From Cellulomonas sp. NS3 (lineage in GTDB: Bacteria > Actinomycetota > Actinomycetes > Actinomycetales > Cellulomonadaceae): DNA of 64,000 bases. Shown in pieces: positions 44,172-53,005 of this stretch. The notes beneath the pieces were generated by a model. That model had not been told where the DNA came from, did no database searches, and saw only the letters and a list, made by a program, of their open reading frames with translations. Position numbers and translations under genes: made by a program. The stretch is from the NCBI RefSeq assembly GCF_024757985.1, contig NZ_CP103289.1:310001-374000 (forward strand). Direction: 5' to 3'. How positions within the stretch are numbered: position 1 is the first letter of the stretch; each line of letters starts with the position of its first letter.

Positions 44172-45626
44172 TCAGTCGTCCAGGTAGGTGACGAGCTGCG
44201 CGGCCAGGCCGGTGTAGGTCGCCGGGGTGAGGGCGGCGAGGCGCGCGGCGACGTCGTCGGGCAGCCCGAGGCCCGCGACGAAGGTCCGCATGTCCTCCGC
44301 GGTGAGCCGGCGACCCCGCGTGAGGTCCTTGAGGCGCTCGTACGGGTTCTCCATCCCGGCGACCCCGGCGACCGCCGCGGCCCGCATCGCGGACTGCACC
44401 GGCTCGCCCAGCACCTCCCAGTTGGCGTCGAGCTCGCGCTCGAGGCGCTCCCGGTCCACCGCGAGGCCGCCGAGGCCGCGGCGCACGTTGTCGATCGCGA
44501 GCAGCGAGTGCCCGAACGCCGGGCCGATGTTGCGCTGCGTCGTGGAGTCGGTGAGGTCGCGCTGCAGCCGCGACGTCACGAGCGTCGAGGCGAGCGTGTC
44601 GAGCAGCGCGCTCGACAGCTCGAGGTTGGCCTCGGCGTTCTCGAAGCGGATCGGGTTGACCTTGTGCGGCATCGTGGAGGACCCGGTCGCCCCGGCCACG
44701 GGGATCTGCACGAAGACCCCGTTCGAGATGTACGTCCAGACGTCGGTCGCGAGGTTGTGCAGCACGCGGTTGAACCGCGCGAGGTCGCTGTACAGCTCGG
44801 CCTGCCAGTCGTGCGACTCGATCTGCGTCGTCAGCGGGTTCCAGGTGAGGCCCAGGTGCTCGACGAACGTGCGGCTCACCTCGGGCCAGTCCGCGCCGGG
44901 GACGGCGACGACGTGCGCGCCGAACGTGCCCGTCGCGCCGTTGAGCTTGCCCAGGAACTCGGCGCCCTCGATGCGGCGGAGCTGGCGGCGGAGGCGGTGC
45001 GCGAGGACGGCGAGCTCCTTGCCGAGCGTCGTCGGCGTCGCGGGCTGGCCGTGCGTGAGCGCGAGGAGCGGGACCTCGGCGTGCTCGCGCGCCAGGGCGG
45101 TGAGCTGGTCGACGAGCGCGCGGGCGGCGGGCAGCCAGACGCGCTGGACGGCGCCGCGGACCATGAGGGCGTAGCTGAGGTTGTTGACGTCCTCGCTCGT
45201 GCATCCGAAGTGCACGAGCTCGCTCAGCGCCGGCAGGACCGTGCCCTCGCCGAGCACCGACGGTGCCGCGGCGATGCGCTCCTTGAGGAAGTACTCGACG
45301 GCCTTGACGTCGTGGACCGTCACGCGCTCGATGGCGGCGAGCTCCTTGACGTCCGCGGCGCCGAAGTCCGTGACGACCGCGCGGAGGTACGCGATGTCCG
45401 CGTCCGACGGCGCCGGGGCACCGGGCAGGACCTGCTGCGTCGCGAGGTGCACGAGCCACTCGACCTCCACGTGCACCCGCTCGCGGTTGAGCGCCGCCTC
45501 GGACAGGTGGTCGACGAGCGGGGCGACCGCCGCGCGGTACCGGCCGTCGAGCGGGCCGAGCGCGATCGGCGGCTGCACCTCGGCGAGCGAGGTCCGGGCG
45601 TGAGGCGTCGAGGCGTCAGCGGGCAT
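44172..45626 (-). CDS. purB: Adenylosuccinate lyase
   Basis: The 484-residue enzyme belongs to the fumarase/aspartase superfamily and serves two steps of purine synthesis (SAICAR cleavage and AMP formation). Conserved: VEYFLKERIA, HFGCTSEDVNNLSYAL, TPTTLGKELAVLAHRL and the flexible signature loop GSSTMPHKVNPI. It is closer to the E. coli-type PurB (long, with ALGPLDGRY at the N-terminus). Starts at 45638, 45635 or 45626 are possible; GATGAT seven bases before 45626 favours the last. Confidence 0.93.
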   Translation of the reverse strand: MPADASTPHARTSLAEVQPPIALGPLDGRYRAAVAPLVDHLSEAALNRERVHVEVEWLVHLATQQVLPGAPAPSDADIAYLRAVVTDFGAADVKELAAIERVTVHDVKAVEYFLKERIAAAPSVLGEGTVLPALSELVHFGCTSEDVNNLSYALMVRGAVQRVWLPAARALVDQLTALAREHAEVPLLALTHGQPATPTTLGKELAVLAHRLRRQLRRIEGAEFLGKLNGATGTFGAHVVAVPGADWPEVSRTFVEHLGLTWNPLTTQIESHDWQAELYSDLARFNRVLHNLATDVWTYISNGVFVQIPVAGATGSSTMPHKVNPIRFENAEANLELSSALLDTLASTLVTSRLQRDLTDSTTQRNIGPAFGHSLLAIDNVRRGLGGLAVDRERLERELDANWEVLGEPVQSAMRAAAVAGVAGMENPYERLKDLTRGRRLTAEDMRTFVAGLGLPDDVAARLAALTPATYTGLAAQLVTYLDD

Positions 45627-45731
45627 GCGGCCCATCATCCCAGAGCAGCGCGGTGCCGGACCGTGGCATCCGCTCCCAGAGACGCGTCAGTAGGGTGGGC
45701 GCGCACCGCCCGCGCGAGGCCGAGGAGGGTC

Positions 45732-46592
45732 ATGGGGACGCCGCCGATGCCGTCGTCCGGGCGCGCCGCCCGCCGCGTCGCTCCCGTCGTGGTGCTCGTC
45801 GTCGGCGTGGTGCTCGCCGCAGCCGCCGCCGGGCCCTGGACCGTGACCGGCCGGCCCACGGCGTGGGAGCTGGTCCCGCTGCCCGAGCCGCCGCCCGAGC
45901 GGCCGCTCCCGACGACGCCGCCGCTCGACCTCCAGCCCGGAGCCCTCCCGTCGGGGCTCGTGAGCGCGACCGGGCGGGTGGTCGCCGTCCTCGGGGTGCT
46001 CGCGCTGCTCGTGGTGCTGGCGCTGCTCGTGCGGCGTGCGCTCGCGGCCCTCGCGCGCCGGGGTGCGGTGCCCGAGGGTGCCGCACCGGCGACCGCTGCG
46101 GTGGACCTCGTCGAGGGCGTGACCGTGCCGCAGCTGCGCGAGGGGGTCGCGGCCGCCGGCCGCCGGCTCGACGAGGACGTGCCGCCGGGGGACGCGGTCG
46201 TCGCCGCGTGGGTCGCGCTCGAGCAGGCAGCCGCCACGACCGGCATCGTGCGCGAGCGCTCGACGACCGCCACGGAGCTCACGGTCGAGGTGCTCGGCAC
46301 CACGCGGGCCGACCCCGCCGCGACCCGCACGCTGCTCGACCTCTACCTCGCCGCGCGGTTCAGCGCGCACCCGGTGACGGCGGCGGACGTCGCGGCGGCG
46401 CGGCGCTGCCTCGACGTGCTCGCCGACGGGCTCGCGCACGGCGCGCGGCAGGGGCTGCGGCGCGGCAGCGGGGACGACGGGGCCGGGACGGGGCACGACG
46501 AGGCCGGCTCACGGCACGACGATGCTCGTGCCGAGCGCGGTGGGGCCCCGACCGGGACGGCGACCGGGCGCGACCCCGGGGTGCCGGCATGA
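45732..46592 (+). CDS. DUF4129-like membrane protein
   Basis: The 286-residue protein has TM1 (APVVVLVVGVVLAAAAAG), an extracellular Pro-rich loop, TM2 (VVAVLGVLALLVVLALLVRRAL) and a cytoplasmic domain with AWVALEQAAATTGIVRERSTTATELTVEVL, the DUF4129 core near residue 165-190. A charged Gly/Asp/His tail ends it. First gene of the MoxR/DUF58 operon; GAGGAGG precedes the ATG and TAGGGT (45691-45696) is a likely -10. Overlaps the next gene (ATGA). Confidence 0.75.
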   Translation: MGTPPMPSSGRAARRVAPVVVLVVGVVLAAAAAGPWTVTGRPTAWELVPLPEPPPERPLPTTPPLDLQPGALPSGLVSATGRVVAVLGVLALLVVLALLVRRALAALARRGAVPEGAAPATAAVDLVEGVTVPQLREGVAAAGRRLDEDVPPGDAVVAAWVALEQAAATTGIVRERSTTATELTVEVLGTTRADPAATRTLLDLYLAARFSAHPVTAADVAAARRCLDVLADGLAHGARQGLRRGSGDDGAGTGHDEAGSRHDDARAERGGAPTGTATGRDPGVPA

Positions 46593-47269
46593 ACGACGTG
46601 CACGCCGGGCTGCTTGGCGACGACCGGGCCGCACGTGCCGCACGCGCCGCGCGCCGCCGGGCCGCGGTCGAGGGCGTGCGCGGTCCGGTCCTGGGGGCGC
46701 TCGTGTGCGGCGTGGTCGTGGGCGCGGTCGCCTGGCTCGTCGGGATGCACGCGCTCCACGCGGTGCTCACGGGTCTCGGCGCCGTCGGGCTCGCGCTCGT
46801 CGGCGCGACGTTCGACCCGCGGCCCGACGAGCGCTGGTCGCGCGAGCCCTCGCCCGACCGGCACGGCGCACGCACCGAGCTCGCGCACCTGTCCTGGACG
46901 ATGCGCGGGCGCGACGGCCGGGTCGGCGAACGCGTCGTGCAGCGCCTGCGCCGGACGGCGACGAGCCGCCTCGCGCGCGTCGGGCTCCGGCTCGACGACC
47001 CCGAGGACGACGCGCGCGCCGCCGAAATGCTCGGGCCCAGAGCGTGGTCGACCCTCCACCCGGCCGCCGGGCGGATGCCGCGGTTCGCGGACGTCGAGCA
47101 CACGGTCGCGCGCCTCGAGGCGCTCGTGCCCGCCGGCCCGCCCGCGGCCGCCCGCCCGACCGCCGACCGGCCGGCAGCCGACCGGCCCGCAGCCGCCCGG
47201 CCCGCGCCCGCCGAGCCCGAGGCTGCCCGGTCCACGGTCACCGACCCGCCCTCAGCCACCCGCCCGTGA
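46589..47269 (+). CDS. Membrane protein of the MoxR operon, unknown
   Basis: The 226-residue protein has a basic N-terminus, two hydrophobic segments (about 33-50 and 55-72) and a soluble C-terminal part ending in a low-complexity Ala/Arg/Pro tail (repeats of the type PTADRPAADRP). No recognised family. It is coupled to the DUF4129 gene and precedes moxR by 26 bp, so it probably belongs to the same envelope-associated complex. Confidence 0.7.
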   Translation: MNDVHAGLLGDDRAARAARAARRRAAVEGVRGPVLGALVCGVVVGAVAWLVGMHALHAVLTGLGAVGLALVGATFDPRPDERWSREPSPDRHGARTELAHLSWTMRGRDGRVGERVVQRLRRTATSRLARVGLRLDDPEDDARAAEMLGPRAWSTLHPAAGRMPRFADVEHTVARLEALVPAGPPAAARPTADRPAADRPAAARPAPAEPEAARSTVTDPPSATRP

Positions 47270-47295
47270 CCCCGCCCCCCGACGTCGGAGGACCC

Positions 47296-48300
47296 ATGAC
47301 CACGCCCGCCCCGCTGTCCGTCACCGAGGTCGCCGAGCGCAGCGACGCCGTCCTCGCGGAGGTCCGGACCGTCGTCGTCGGCATGCAGGACGCGCTGCGC
47401 ACCGCGCTCGCGGCCGTGCTCGCGGGCGGCCACGTGCTCTTCGAGGACGTGCCCGGGCTCGGCAAGACCCTCGCGGCGCGCAGCCTCGCGAGCGCGCTCG
47501 GCCTCGACTTCCGGCGCGTGCAGTGCACCCCGGACCTGCTCCCGTCCGACATCACCGGGTCCAGCGTGTTCGACCCCGCGACCGCGTCGTTCGCGTTCCG
47601 GCCCGGGCCGGTGTTCGCGGGGCTGCTGCTCGCCGACGAGATCAACCGCACCGCACCCAAGACGCAGTCGGCGCTGCTCGAGGCGATGGCCGAGCGGCAG
47701 GTCACCGTCGACGGCGAGACGCACCGGCTGCCCGAGCCGTTCCACGTCATGGCGACGTCGAACCCGGTGGAGTACGAGGGCACGTACCCGCTGCCCGAGG
47801 CGCAGCTCGACCGGTTCATGGTGCGCCTCGCGGTCGGCTACCCCGGGCGCGACGCCGAGACCGACGTGCTGCTGCGCCGGCTCGACCGCCGCCACGAGGC
47901 CGCGCCGGTCCGCACGGTCGTCGACGCCCCGACGCTGCTCGCGATGCAGGCCGGCGTCGAGGCCGTCCCGGTCGACGCGGACGTGGTGCGCTACTGCGTC
48001 GACCTCGCCGCAGCGACTCGCGAGCACCCCGCGGTGGAGGTCGGGGCGTCGCCGCGCGGGTCGCAGGCGCTGCTGCTCGTCGCGCGCGCGCTCGCGGTGC
48101 TGTCCGGCCGGGACTTCGTCGCGCCCGAGGACGTCAAGGCCGTCGCGGTGCCCGCGCTCGCGCACCGGCTGACCCTCACACCGCAGACGTGGGCCGCCGG
48201 CGTCCAGCCGCAGGACGTCGTGCGGGAGCTGCTCGAGCGGGTCGCGGGCCCGACGACGGCACGCGCGGGGGCGGTGCGCGCGGGTGCGGGGGCGGCGTGA
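47296..48300 (+). CDS. MoxR-family AAA+ ATPase
   Basis: The 334-residue ATPase has Walker A DVPGLGKTLAARS (near 53), Walker B LLADEINRTAPKTQSALLEAM, sensor 1 MATSNPVEYEGTYPLPEAQLDRF and sensor 2 SPRGSQAL. MoxR proteins act as chaperones with VWA/DUF58 partners in envelope stress or metallo-enzyme maturation. GGAGGACCC precedes the ATG; the gene overlaps the DUF58 gene by GTGA, as usual for this pair. Confidence 0.92.
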   Translation: MTTPAPLSVTEVAERSDAVLAEVRTVVVGMQDALRTALAAVLAGGHVLFEDVPGLGKTLAARSLASALGLDFRRVQCTPDLLPSDITGSSVFDPATASFAFRPGPVFAGLLLADEINRTAPKTQSALLEAMAERQVTVDGETHRLPEPFHVMATSNPVEYEGTYPLPEAQLDRFMVRLAVGYPGRDAETDVLLRRLDRRHEAAPVRTVVDAPTLLAMQAGVEAVPVDADVVRYCVDLAAATREHPAVEVGASPRGSQALLLVARALAVLSGRDFVAPEDVKAVAVPALAHRLTLTPQTWAAGVQPQDVVRELLERVAGPTTARAGAVRAGAGAA

Positions 48301-49607
48301 GCGAGCCGCCCGCCGGTGACCCGTGGCCGCGCACGAGCGCCTGCGCGATCGGGCTCACCGCCGGGCTGCTCCTGCTGCTCGTCGGTGCGCTCGCCGGCCG
48401 GCCCGACGTGGCCCTGGTCGCCGCGGCCCCGCTGGTGGGCGCGGCGTGGGACCTCGCCCGCCGGCCCGGGGGATCCGTGCGCGCGAGCGTCCGGCCGGCC
48501 GACGAGGCGCAGACCGGCGGTGAGCTGCGCTCGGTGCTGCGCGTCGAGGGGCCGCCGGGGACCGACGCGGCGCTGCTGCGCGTGCGACGCCCGGGCTCGC
48601 GGACCGTCGAGGTGCTCGTCCGCGTGACCGGGACCCGCGAGGTCCCGGTCGCGGTGCGGACCGTGCGGACCGGTCCGCAGGAGCTCGCGCACGCCGACGT
48701 GCAGGCGTTCGGGGTCGGCCTCGCGACGATCGCCGACCCGGTGCGCACCGAGCCGCACAGCGTGATGGTGCTCCCGGCGCCGCGACCGCTCGGTGCGCTG
48801 CCGCTGCCGTGGCGGCTGCGCGGGCTCACGGGCGCGCACGAGTCGCGGCGGCCCGGGGACGGCGGGGGGCTGCGCGACGTGCACCCGTTCTCCGCGGGCG
48901 ACCGGCTGCGGCGCATCGACTGGCGGGTCACGGCCCGCCGCGCGCCCGACCTGTCCGAGCTGTACGTGCGGCGCTCCTACGCGCTCGCCGAGGCGGTCGC
49001 GATGCTCGTGGTCGACTCCCGCGACGACGTCGGGCCCGACCCGGCGACGTGGGGTGGCCTGCGTCCGGTGCGGCCCGAGGACGCCACGTCGCTCGACGTC
49101 GCACGGGAGGCCGCCGCGTCGGTCGCGCAGCAGCTCGTGGCCGCGGGGGACCGTGTCGGGCTCGACGACCTGGGTGTCCGGCGCCGGCCCGTGGCGCCCG
49201 GTGGGGGTCGGCGCCAGCTCGCGCGCATCGTGCACAGCCTCGCCCTCACGCGCCCCGAGGGGGACCCGCGCACCCGGGTCCGCCCGCCGCAGCTGCCGTC
49301 GGGTGCGCTCGTCGTGGTGTTCTCGACGTTCCTCGACGACGACGCCGCGCAGGCCGCCGCGTCGTGGCGGCGGTCGGGGCACCGGGTCGTCGCGGTCGAC
49401 GTGCTGCCGCGCGGGCGGGAGACGACGCTGAGCGATCAGGAGCGCCTCGCGCTGCGGCTCGTCAGCATCGAGCGGTCGGACCGGCTCGCGGCGCTGACCG
49501 CCGCCGGGGTCGAGCTCGTGGCATGGGCCACCGGTGACCCGTGGGTCGACCTCGGGCAGCTGGCGCGGCAGTCCCACCGGCGCCCGGGCGTGGGGGCCGG
49601 GCGGTGA
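48297..49607 (+). CDS. DUF58 domain protein, MoxR partner
   Basis: The 436-residue protein has two N-terminal membrane segments (about 18-50), a beta-rich extracytoplasmic or cytoplasmic domain and the DUF58 signature GLRDVHPFSAGDRLRRIDWRVTARR split near residue 190-215, then a VWA-like fold (AMLVVDSRDDVG with DxxDDxx in place of DxSxS). Coupled to moxR. GTG start in a GTGA overlap. Confidence 0.85.
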   Translation: MSEPPAGDPWPRTSACAIGLTAGLLLLLVGALAGRPDVALVAAAPLVGAAWDLARRPGGSVRASVRPADEAQTGGELRSVLRVEGPPGTDAALLRVRRPGSRTVEVLVRVTGTREVPVAVRTVRTGPQELAHADVQAFGVGLATIADPVRTEPHSVMVLPAPRPLGALPLPWRLRGLTGAHESRRPGDGGGLRDVHPFSAGDRLRRIDWRVTARRAPDLSELYVRRSYALAEAVAMLVVDSRDDVGPDPATWGGLRPVRPEDATSLDVAREAAASVAQQLVAAGDRVGLDDLGVRRRPVAPGGGRRQLARIVHSLALTRPEGDPRTRVRPPQLPSGALVVVFSTFLDDDAAQAAASWRRSGHRVVAVDVLPRGRETTLSDQERLALRLVSIERSDRLAALTAAGVELVAWATGDPWVDLGQLARQSHRRPGVGAGR

Positions 49608-50245
49608 GCCGGCTCGCAGAGACGCTGACGACGGGATGGCGTCGGCCGCCGACGCCGCGCGCGGGCCTGGCGGCGTGGCGGTCGTCACGGCACGAGCGCG
49701 TGCTCGTCGACCTCGGGGCGACGGTGCCCGGGGGAGTGCTGCGCGGCGCCCTGGCGGTGCTCGGTGCGCTGGTCGTGGCGCTGTCCGGGCTCGCGGACGT
49801 GGGGACGGGCGGGCTGCGGGTGCCTCTGCTGGCCGTGGCCGTCGGGTGCGTGGCGCTCACCGTCCTGCAGCCGGGCGGGATCGCCCCGGCCGCGCTGCTC
49901 GTGGTCGTCGCCGTGCGCCTGCTGCAGGAGCCGGTCGCCGTCGACCTGCGCACGTGCGGGCTCGTCCTCGCGGTGCACCTGCTCCTCCGGACCGCCGCGC
50001 CGGCGGCCCAGGCCCGGTGGGGCACCCGCGTCGAGGTGGCGCTCGTCGTCGCGGAGCTGCGCGGGCTCGTGGTGCTGCAGCTCGGGGCGCAGGCACTCAC
50101 GCTGACCGCGGCGGCGGTGCTCGCGGCGGGGGAGCCGGCGAGCGGGGCGTCGTGGTTCCGGCTCGGGGCCGTCGTCGCGGCGCTCGCGGCGGTGGTGGTG
50201 CTCGGTCTGGGGCGGTGGCGGCCGCCGGGCTCCGGAGCGCCCTGA
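49604..50245 (+). CDS. Polytopic membrane protein ending the MoxR operon
   Basis: The 213-residue protein has an N-terminal basic segment and about six hydrophobic helices. No recognised motif. Its position (GTGA overlap with DUF58) is where a transglutaminase-like DUF3488 protein is often coded in such operons; this protein is too short for that and lacks the Cys-His-Asp domain. Confidence 0.65.
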   Translation: MSRLAETLTTGWRRPPTPRAGLAAWRSSRHERVLVDLGATVPGGVLRGALAVLGALVVALSGLADVGTGGLRVPLLAVAVGCVALTVLQPGGIAPAALLVVVAVRLLQEPVAVDLRTCGLVLAVHLLLRTAAPAAQARWGTRVEVALVVAELRGLVVLQLGAQALTLTAAAVLAAGEPASGASWFRLGAVVAALAAVVVLGLGRWRPPGSGAP

Positions 50246-50283
50246 GCCGGCCGGGCGGCGAGAACACTCTCATCCGGAACCGC

Positions 50284-50312
50284 CCGCGGAGCGCTCCGCG
50301 GTCGCCTAGCGT
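50284..50312 (+). promoter_or_regulatory. LacI-type operator and -10 box of the PL11 gene
   Basis: A perfect 18-bp palindrome (50284-50301; arm CCGCGGAGC) contains GGAGCGCTCC, the core of the CelR-type operator known from Thermobifida. TAGCGT (50307-50312) follows at six bases, so a repressor bound here would cover the -35 region. Start of transcription near 50319 leaves a leader of about 148 bases. Confidence 0.6.
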
Positions 50313-50466
50313 CGCCGTGCACCGTCCTTCTGCATCGTCGTACACCGGCGTGCCCGCCCCCGCGGGCTCGCCGCGGCGCCGCGGAGGTGACCCGTCCCCG
50401 GTGCATGCCGACACCGGCACCCGCACGGCCGTGCCCCCGCCCGGCCGACGGCCTGGAGGAGTTCCC

Positions 50467-52788
50467 ATGTCCCTGGCACACCCGGCGCGGCGACGACACC
50501 GTCTCCTGTCGAGAGCCCTGCCCGTCGCCCTCGCCGCCGCGCTCGTGGCGGGTGCGCTCGCCCCGCTCGCCGCCGCTCCCGCGGCCGCCGCGGGGAGCCC
50601 CAAGCAGCTCGAGAACCTCGGCCGCGGCGCCGTGAGCGTCCGCTCCGGCAGCGGGACCCTCGTCACGTGGCGGCTGCTCGGCACCGACCCGAAGGACGTC
50701 GCGTTCCACGTCTACCGCGACGGCACGCGCGTCACGCCCTCGCCGGTCACGGGAGCGACGAACTACCTGCATGCGGGCTGGACGGGCGGCACCTACACCG
50801 TCCGTGCGGTCGTGAACGGGGCCGAGCAGACGGCCTCGACGGCGCTCGACTTCGGCCCCGGCTACCGCGACGTGAAGATCAGCCCACCCGGCGCGCAGTA
50901 CGCCGCGAACGACGCGTCGGTCGGCGACCTCGACGGCGACGGCGACCTGGACATCGTCCTCAAGTGGGACCCGGCGAACGCCAAGGACAACTCGCAGTCC
51001 GGCGTCACCGACCCGGTCTACGTCGACGGGTACACGCTCGAGGGCACGCGGCTCTGGCGGATCGACCTCGGGAAGAACATCCGGGCCGGCGCGCACTACA
51101 CGCAGTTCCAGGTGTGGGACTACGACGGGGACGGCCGCGCCGAGGTCGTCATGAAGACCGCCGACGGCACCGTCGACGGCAAGGGCGTCACCATCGGCAG
51201 CGCGTCCGCCGACCACCGGAACTCCGGGGGCTACGTCCTCGCCGGCCCCGAGCTCCTGACGGTGTTCGACGGTCGCACCGGCGCTGCCCGCGCGACCGCG
51301 AGCTACGAGCCGCCGCGCGGCACGGTCTCGTCGTGGGGCGACTCGTACGGCAACCGCGTCGACCGCTTCCTCGCCGCGACCGCGTACCTCGACGGCACCC
51401 GCCCGTCGATCGTGATGGCCCGCGGGTACTACACGCGGTCGGTCCTCGTCGCCTGGGACTTCCGCGACGGGAAGCTCACGAAGCGGTGGACGTTCGACTC
51501 GAACGCCCACAGCGGCTACGCCGGACAGGGCAACCACAACCTGTCGGTCGCGGACGTCGACGCCGACGGGCGCGACGAGATCGTCTACGGCGCGATGGCG
51601 GTCGACGACACCGGCAAGCCCCTGTGGAACACGAGGATGGGCCACGGCGACGCGATGCACGTCGGCGACCTCGACCCGTCGCGCCCCGGCCTGGAGCTGT
51701 TCAAGGTCGACGAGGACAAGGCCAAGCCCGGCTCGTTCCTCGCCGACGCGCGCACCGGCCAGGTCCTGTGGCAGACCCCGAGCGGCAGCGACAACGGTCG
51801 CGGCGTCTCGGCGGACGTCTGGGCGGGGAGCCCGGGGGCCGAGTCGTGGTCGTCGGCCGTGAGCCAGCTCAAGAACACGAAGGGCGTCGACGTCGGCCGC
51901 AAGCCGTCGGCGCACAACTTCCTCGCGTGGTGGGACGGCGACGCGGTCCGCGAGCTCGTCGACGGCACGCGGGTCGACAAGTACACGCCGACCGGCGACA
52001 CCCGCCTGCTCACCGCGTCGGGCGTGCACTCGAACAACTCCACGAAGCAGACGCCGTCGCTCTCGGGCGACATCCTGGGCGACTGGCGCGAGGAGATCAT
52101 CTGGCCGACGACCGACAACACCGCGCTGCGGATCTACACGACGTCGGCACCGACCGACCTGCGCATCCCGACGCTGCTGCACGACCTGCAGTACCGCGAG
52201 GCGCTGGCCTGGCAGAACACCGCCTACAACCAGCCGCCGCACCCGTCGTTCTTCCTCGGCGACCGGATGCCGGCCGCGCCGTGGCCGAACATCACGGTCC
52301 CGGGCGGGACGACGCCCCCGACGACCCCGGCACCGGTCCCGACGCGGACGACGGCACCGACGACGGCTCCGACCGCCGCCCCGACGCCCGCGCCCACGGG
52401 CACGGTCCAGCTCGTCGGTGCGCAGTCGGGCCGCTGCCTCGACGTCGCCGGGAACTCGTCGGCGCACGGCACGGGCGTCCAGGTGTGGGACTGCACCGGC
52501 GCCGCGAACCAGGCGTGGACCTTCACGGCCGCGGGCGAGCTCCGCACGTTCGGCGGGACGATGTGCCTCGACGCGAAGGACGGCGGCACGAGCGCGGGCA
52601 CCGCGCTCGTGATCTGGGGCTGCAGCGGCGCGGCGAACCAGCGGTTCGCCCCGGGCCCGAACGGCTCGGTCGTCGCGCAGCAGTCGGGCCTGTGCCTCGA
52701 CGTGAACGCGAAGGGCACCGCGAACGGCACGCGCGTCGTGCTGTGGACGTGCAACGCGGGCGCCAACCAGCGGTGGACGACGCGCTGA
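50467..52788 (+). CDS. Secreted rhamnogalacturonan lyase (PL11) with CBM13/ricin-type module
   Basis: The 773-residue protein has an Arg-rich signal peptide (1-42), an N-terminal Fn3-like domain (GAVSVRSGSGTLVTWRLLG), a PL11 propeller with Ca-binding loops (DLDGDGDLDIV, DYDGDGRAEVV, DVDADGRDEIV), GQGNHNLSVADV and SGDILGDWREEI, a Pro/Thr linker (610-640) and a beta-trefoil CBM13 domain with QxW-type repeats (NQAWTF, NQRFAPG, NQRWTT). It cleaves pectin rhamnogalacturonan I outside the cell. GGAGGAG precedes the ATG. Confidence 0.9.
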   Translation: MSLAHPARRRHRLLSRALPVALAAALVAGALAPLAAAPAAAAGSPKQLENLGRGAVSVRSGSGTLVTWRLLGTDPKDVAFHVYRDGTRVTPSPVTGATNYLHAGWTGGTYTVRAVVNGAEQTASTALDFGPGYRDVKISPPGAQYAANDASVGDLDGDGDLDIVLKWDPANAKDNSQSGVTDPVYVDGYTLEGTRLWRIDLGKNIRAGAHYTQFQVWDYDGDGRAEVVMKTADGTVDGKGVTIGSASADHRNSGGYVLAGPELLTVFDGRTGAARATASYEPPRGTVSSWGDSYGNRVDRFLAATAYLDGTRPSIVMARGYYTRSVLVAWDFRDGKLTKRWTFDSNAHSGYAGQGNHNLSVADVDADGRDEIVYGAMAVDDTGKPLWNTRMGHGDAMHVGDLDPSRPGLELFKVDEDKAKPGSFLADARTGQVLWQTPSGSDNGRGVSADVWAGSPGAESWSSAVSQLKNTKGVDVGRKPSAHNFLAWWDGDAVRELVDGTRVDKYTPTGDTRLLTASGVHSNNSTKQTPSLSGDILGDWREEIIWPTTDNTALRIYTTSAPTDLRIPTLLHDLQYREALAWQNTAYNQPPHPSFFLGDRMPAAPWPNITVPGGTTPPTTPAPVPTRTTAPTTAPTAAPTPAPTGTVQLVGAQSGRCLDVAGNSSAHGTGVQVWDCTGAANQAWTFTAAGELRTFGGTMCLDAKDGGTSAGTALVIWGCSGAANQRFAPGPNGSVVAQQSGLCLDVNAKGTANGTRVVLWTCNAGANQRWTTR

Positions 52789-52803
52789 TGCGCTGAACCC
52801 GAC

Positions 52804-52839
52804 CCGGAGGGCGTGCGGCCGCGGCTGCGCGCCCTCCGG
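52804..52839 (+). terminator. Terminator after the PL11 gene
   Basis: CCGGAGGGCG (52804-52813) and CGCCCTCCGG (52830-52839) form a 10-bp perfect stem 16 bases after the lyase stop, followed by CCGTTCC. Confidence 0.6.
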
Positions 52840-52858
52840 CCGTTCCGGTCCGGCGTGC

Positions 52859-53005
52859 CTACCGCGGGCGGTCCGGCGCGCGGGTGCCAGCCGGCGCGTC
52901 GTCGTCCTGGGCCGCCCGCAGCCCGGGCAGGAACTGCTCGGGCACGGCCCGGCGGAGCGCCTGCTCCTGCTCGTCGGGGAGCTCGGTGTGCCCGAAGCGT
53001 GTCAC
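52859..53005 (-). pseudogene. Short ORF, probable remnant of a cation-diffusion-facilitator gene
   Basis: A 48-residue frame starts at a GTG in a GTGA overlap with the solute-binding gene, so it is translationally coupled. TRFGHTELPDEQEQALRRAV resembles, from memory, the first 20 residues of actinobacterial CDF-type cation transporters, but the expected membrane segments never appear; the frame continues PEQFLPGLRAAQDDD and stops. An internal deletion of a transporter gene is the simplest reading. Alternatively it is a genuine small protein. Confidence 0.4.
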
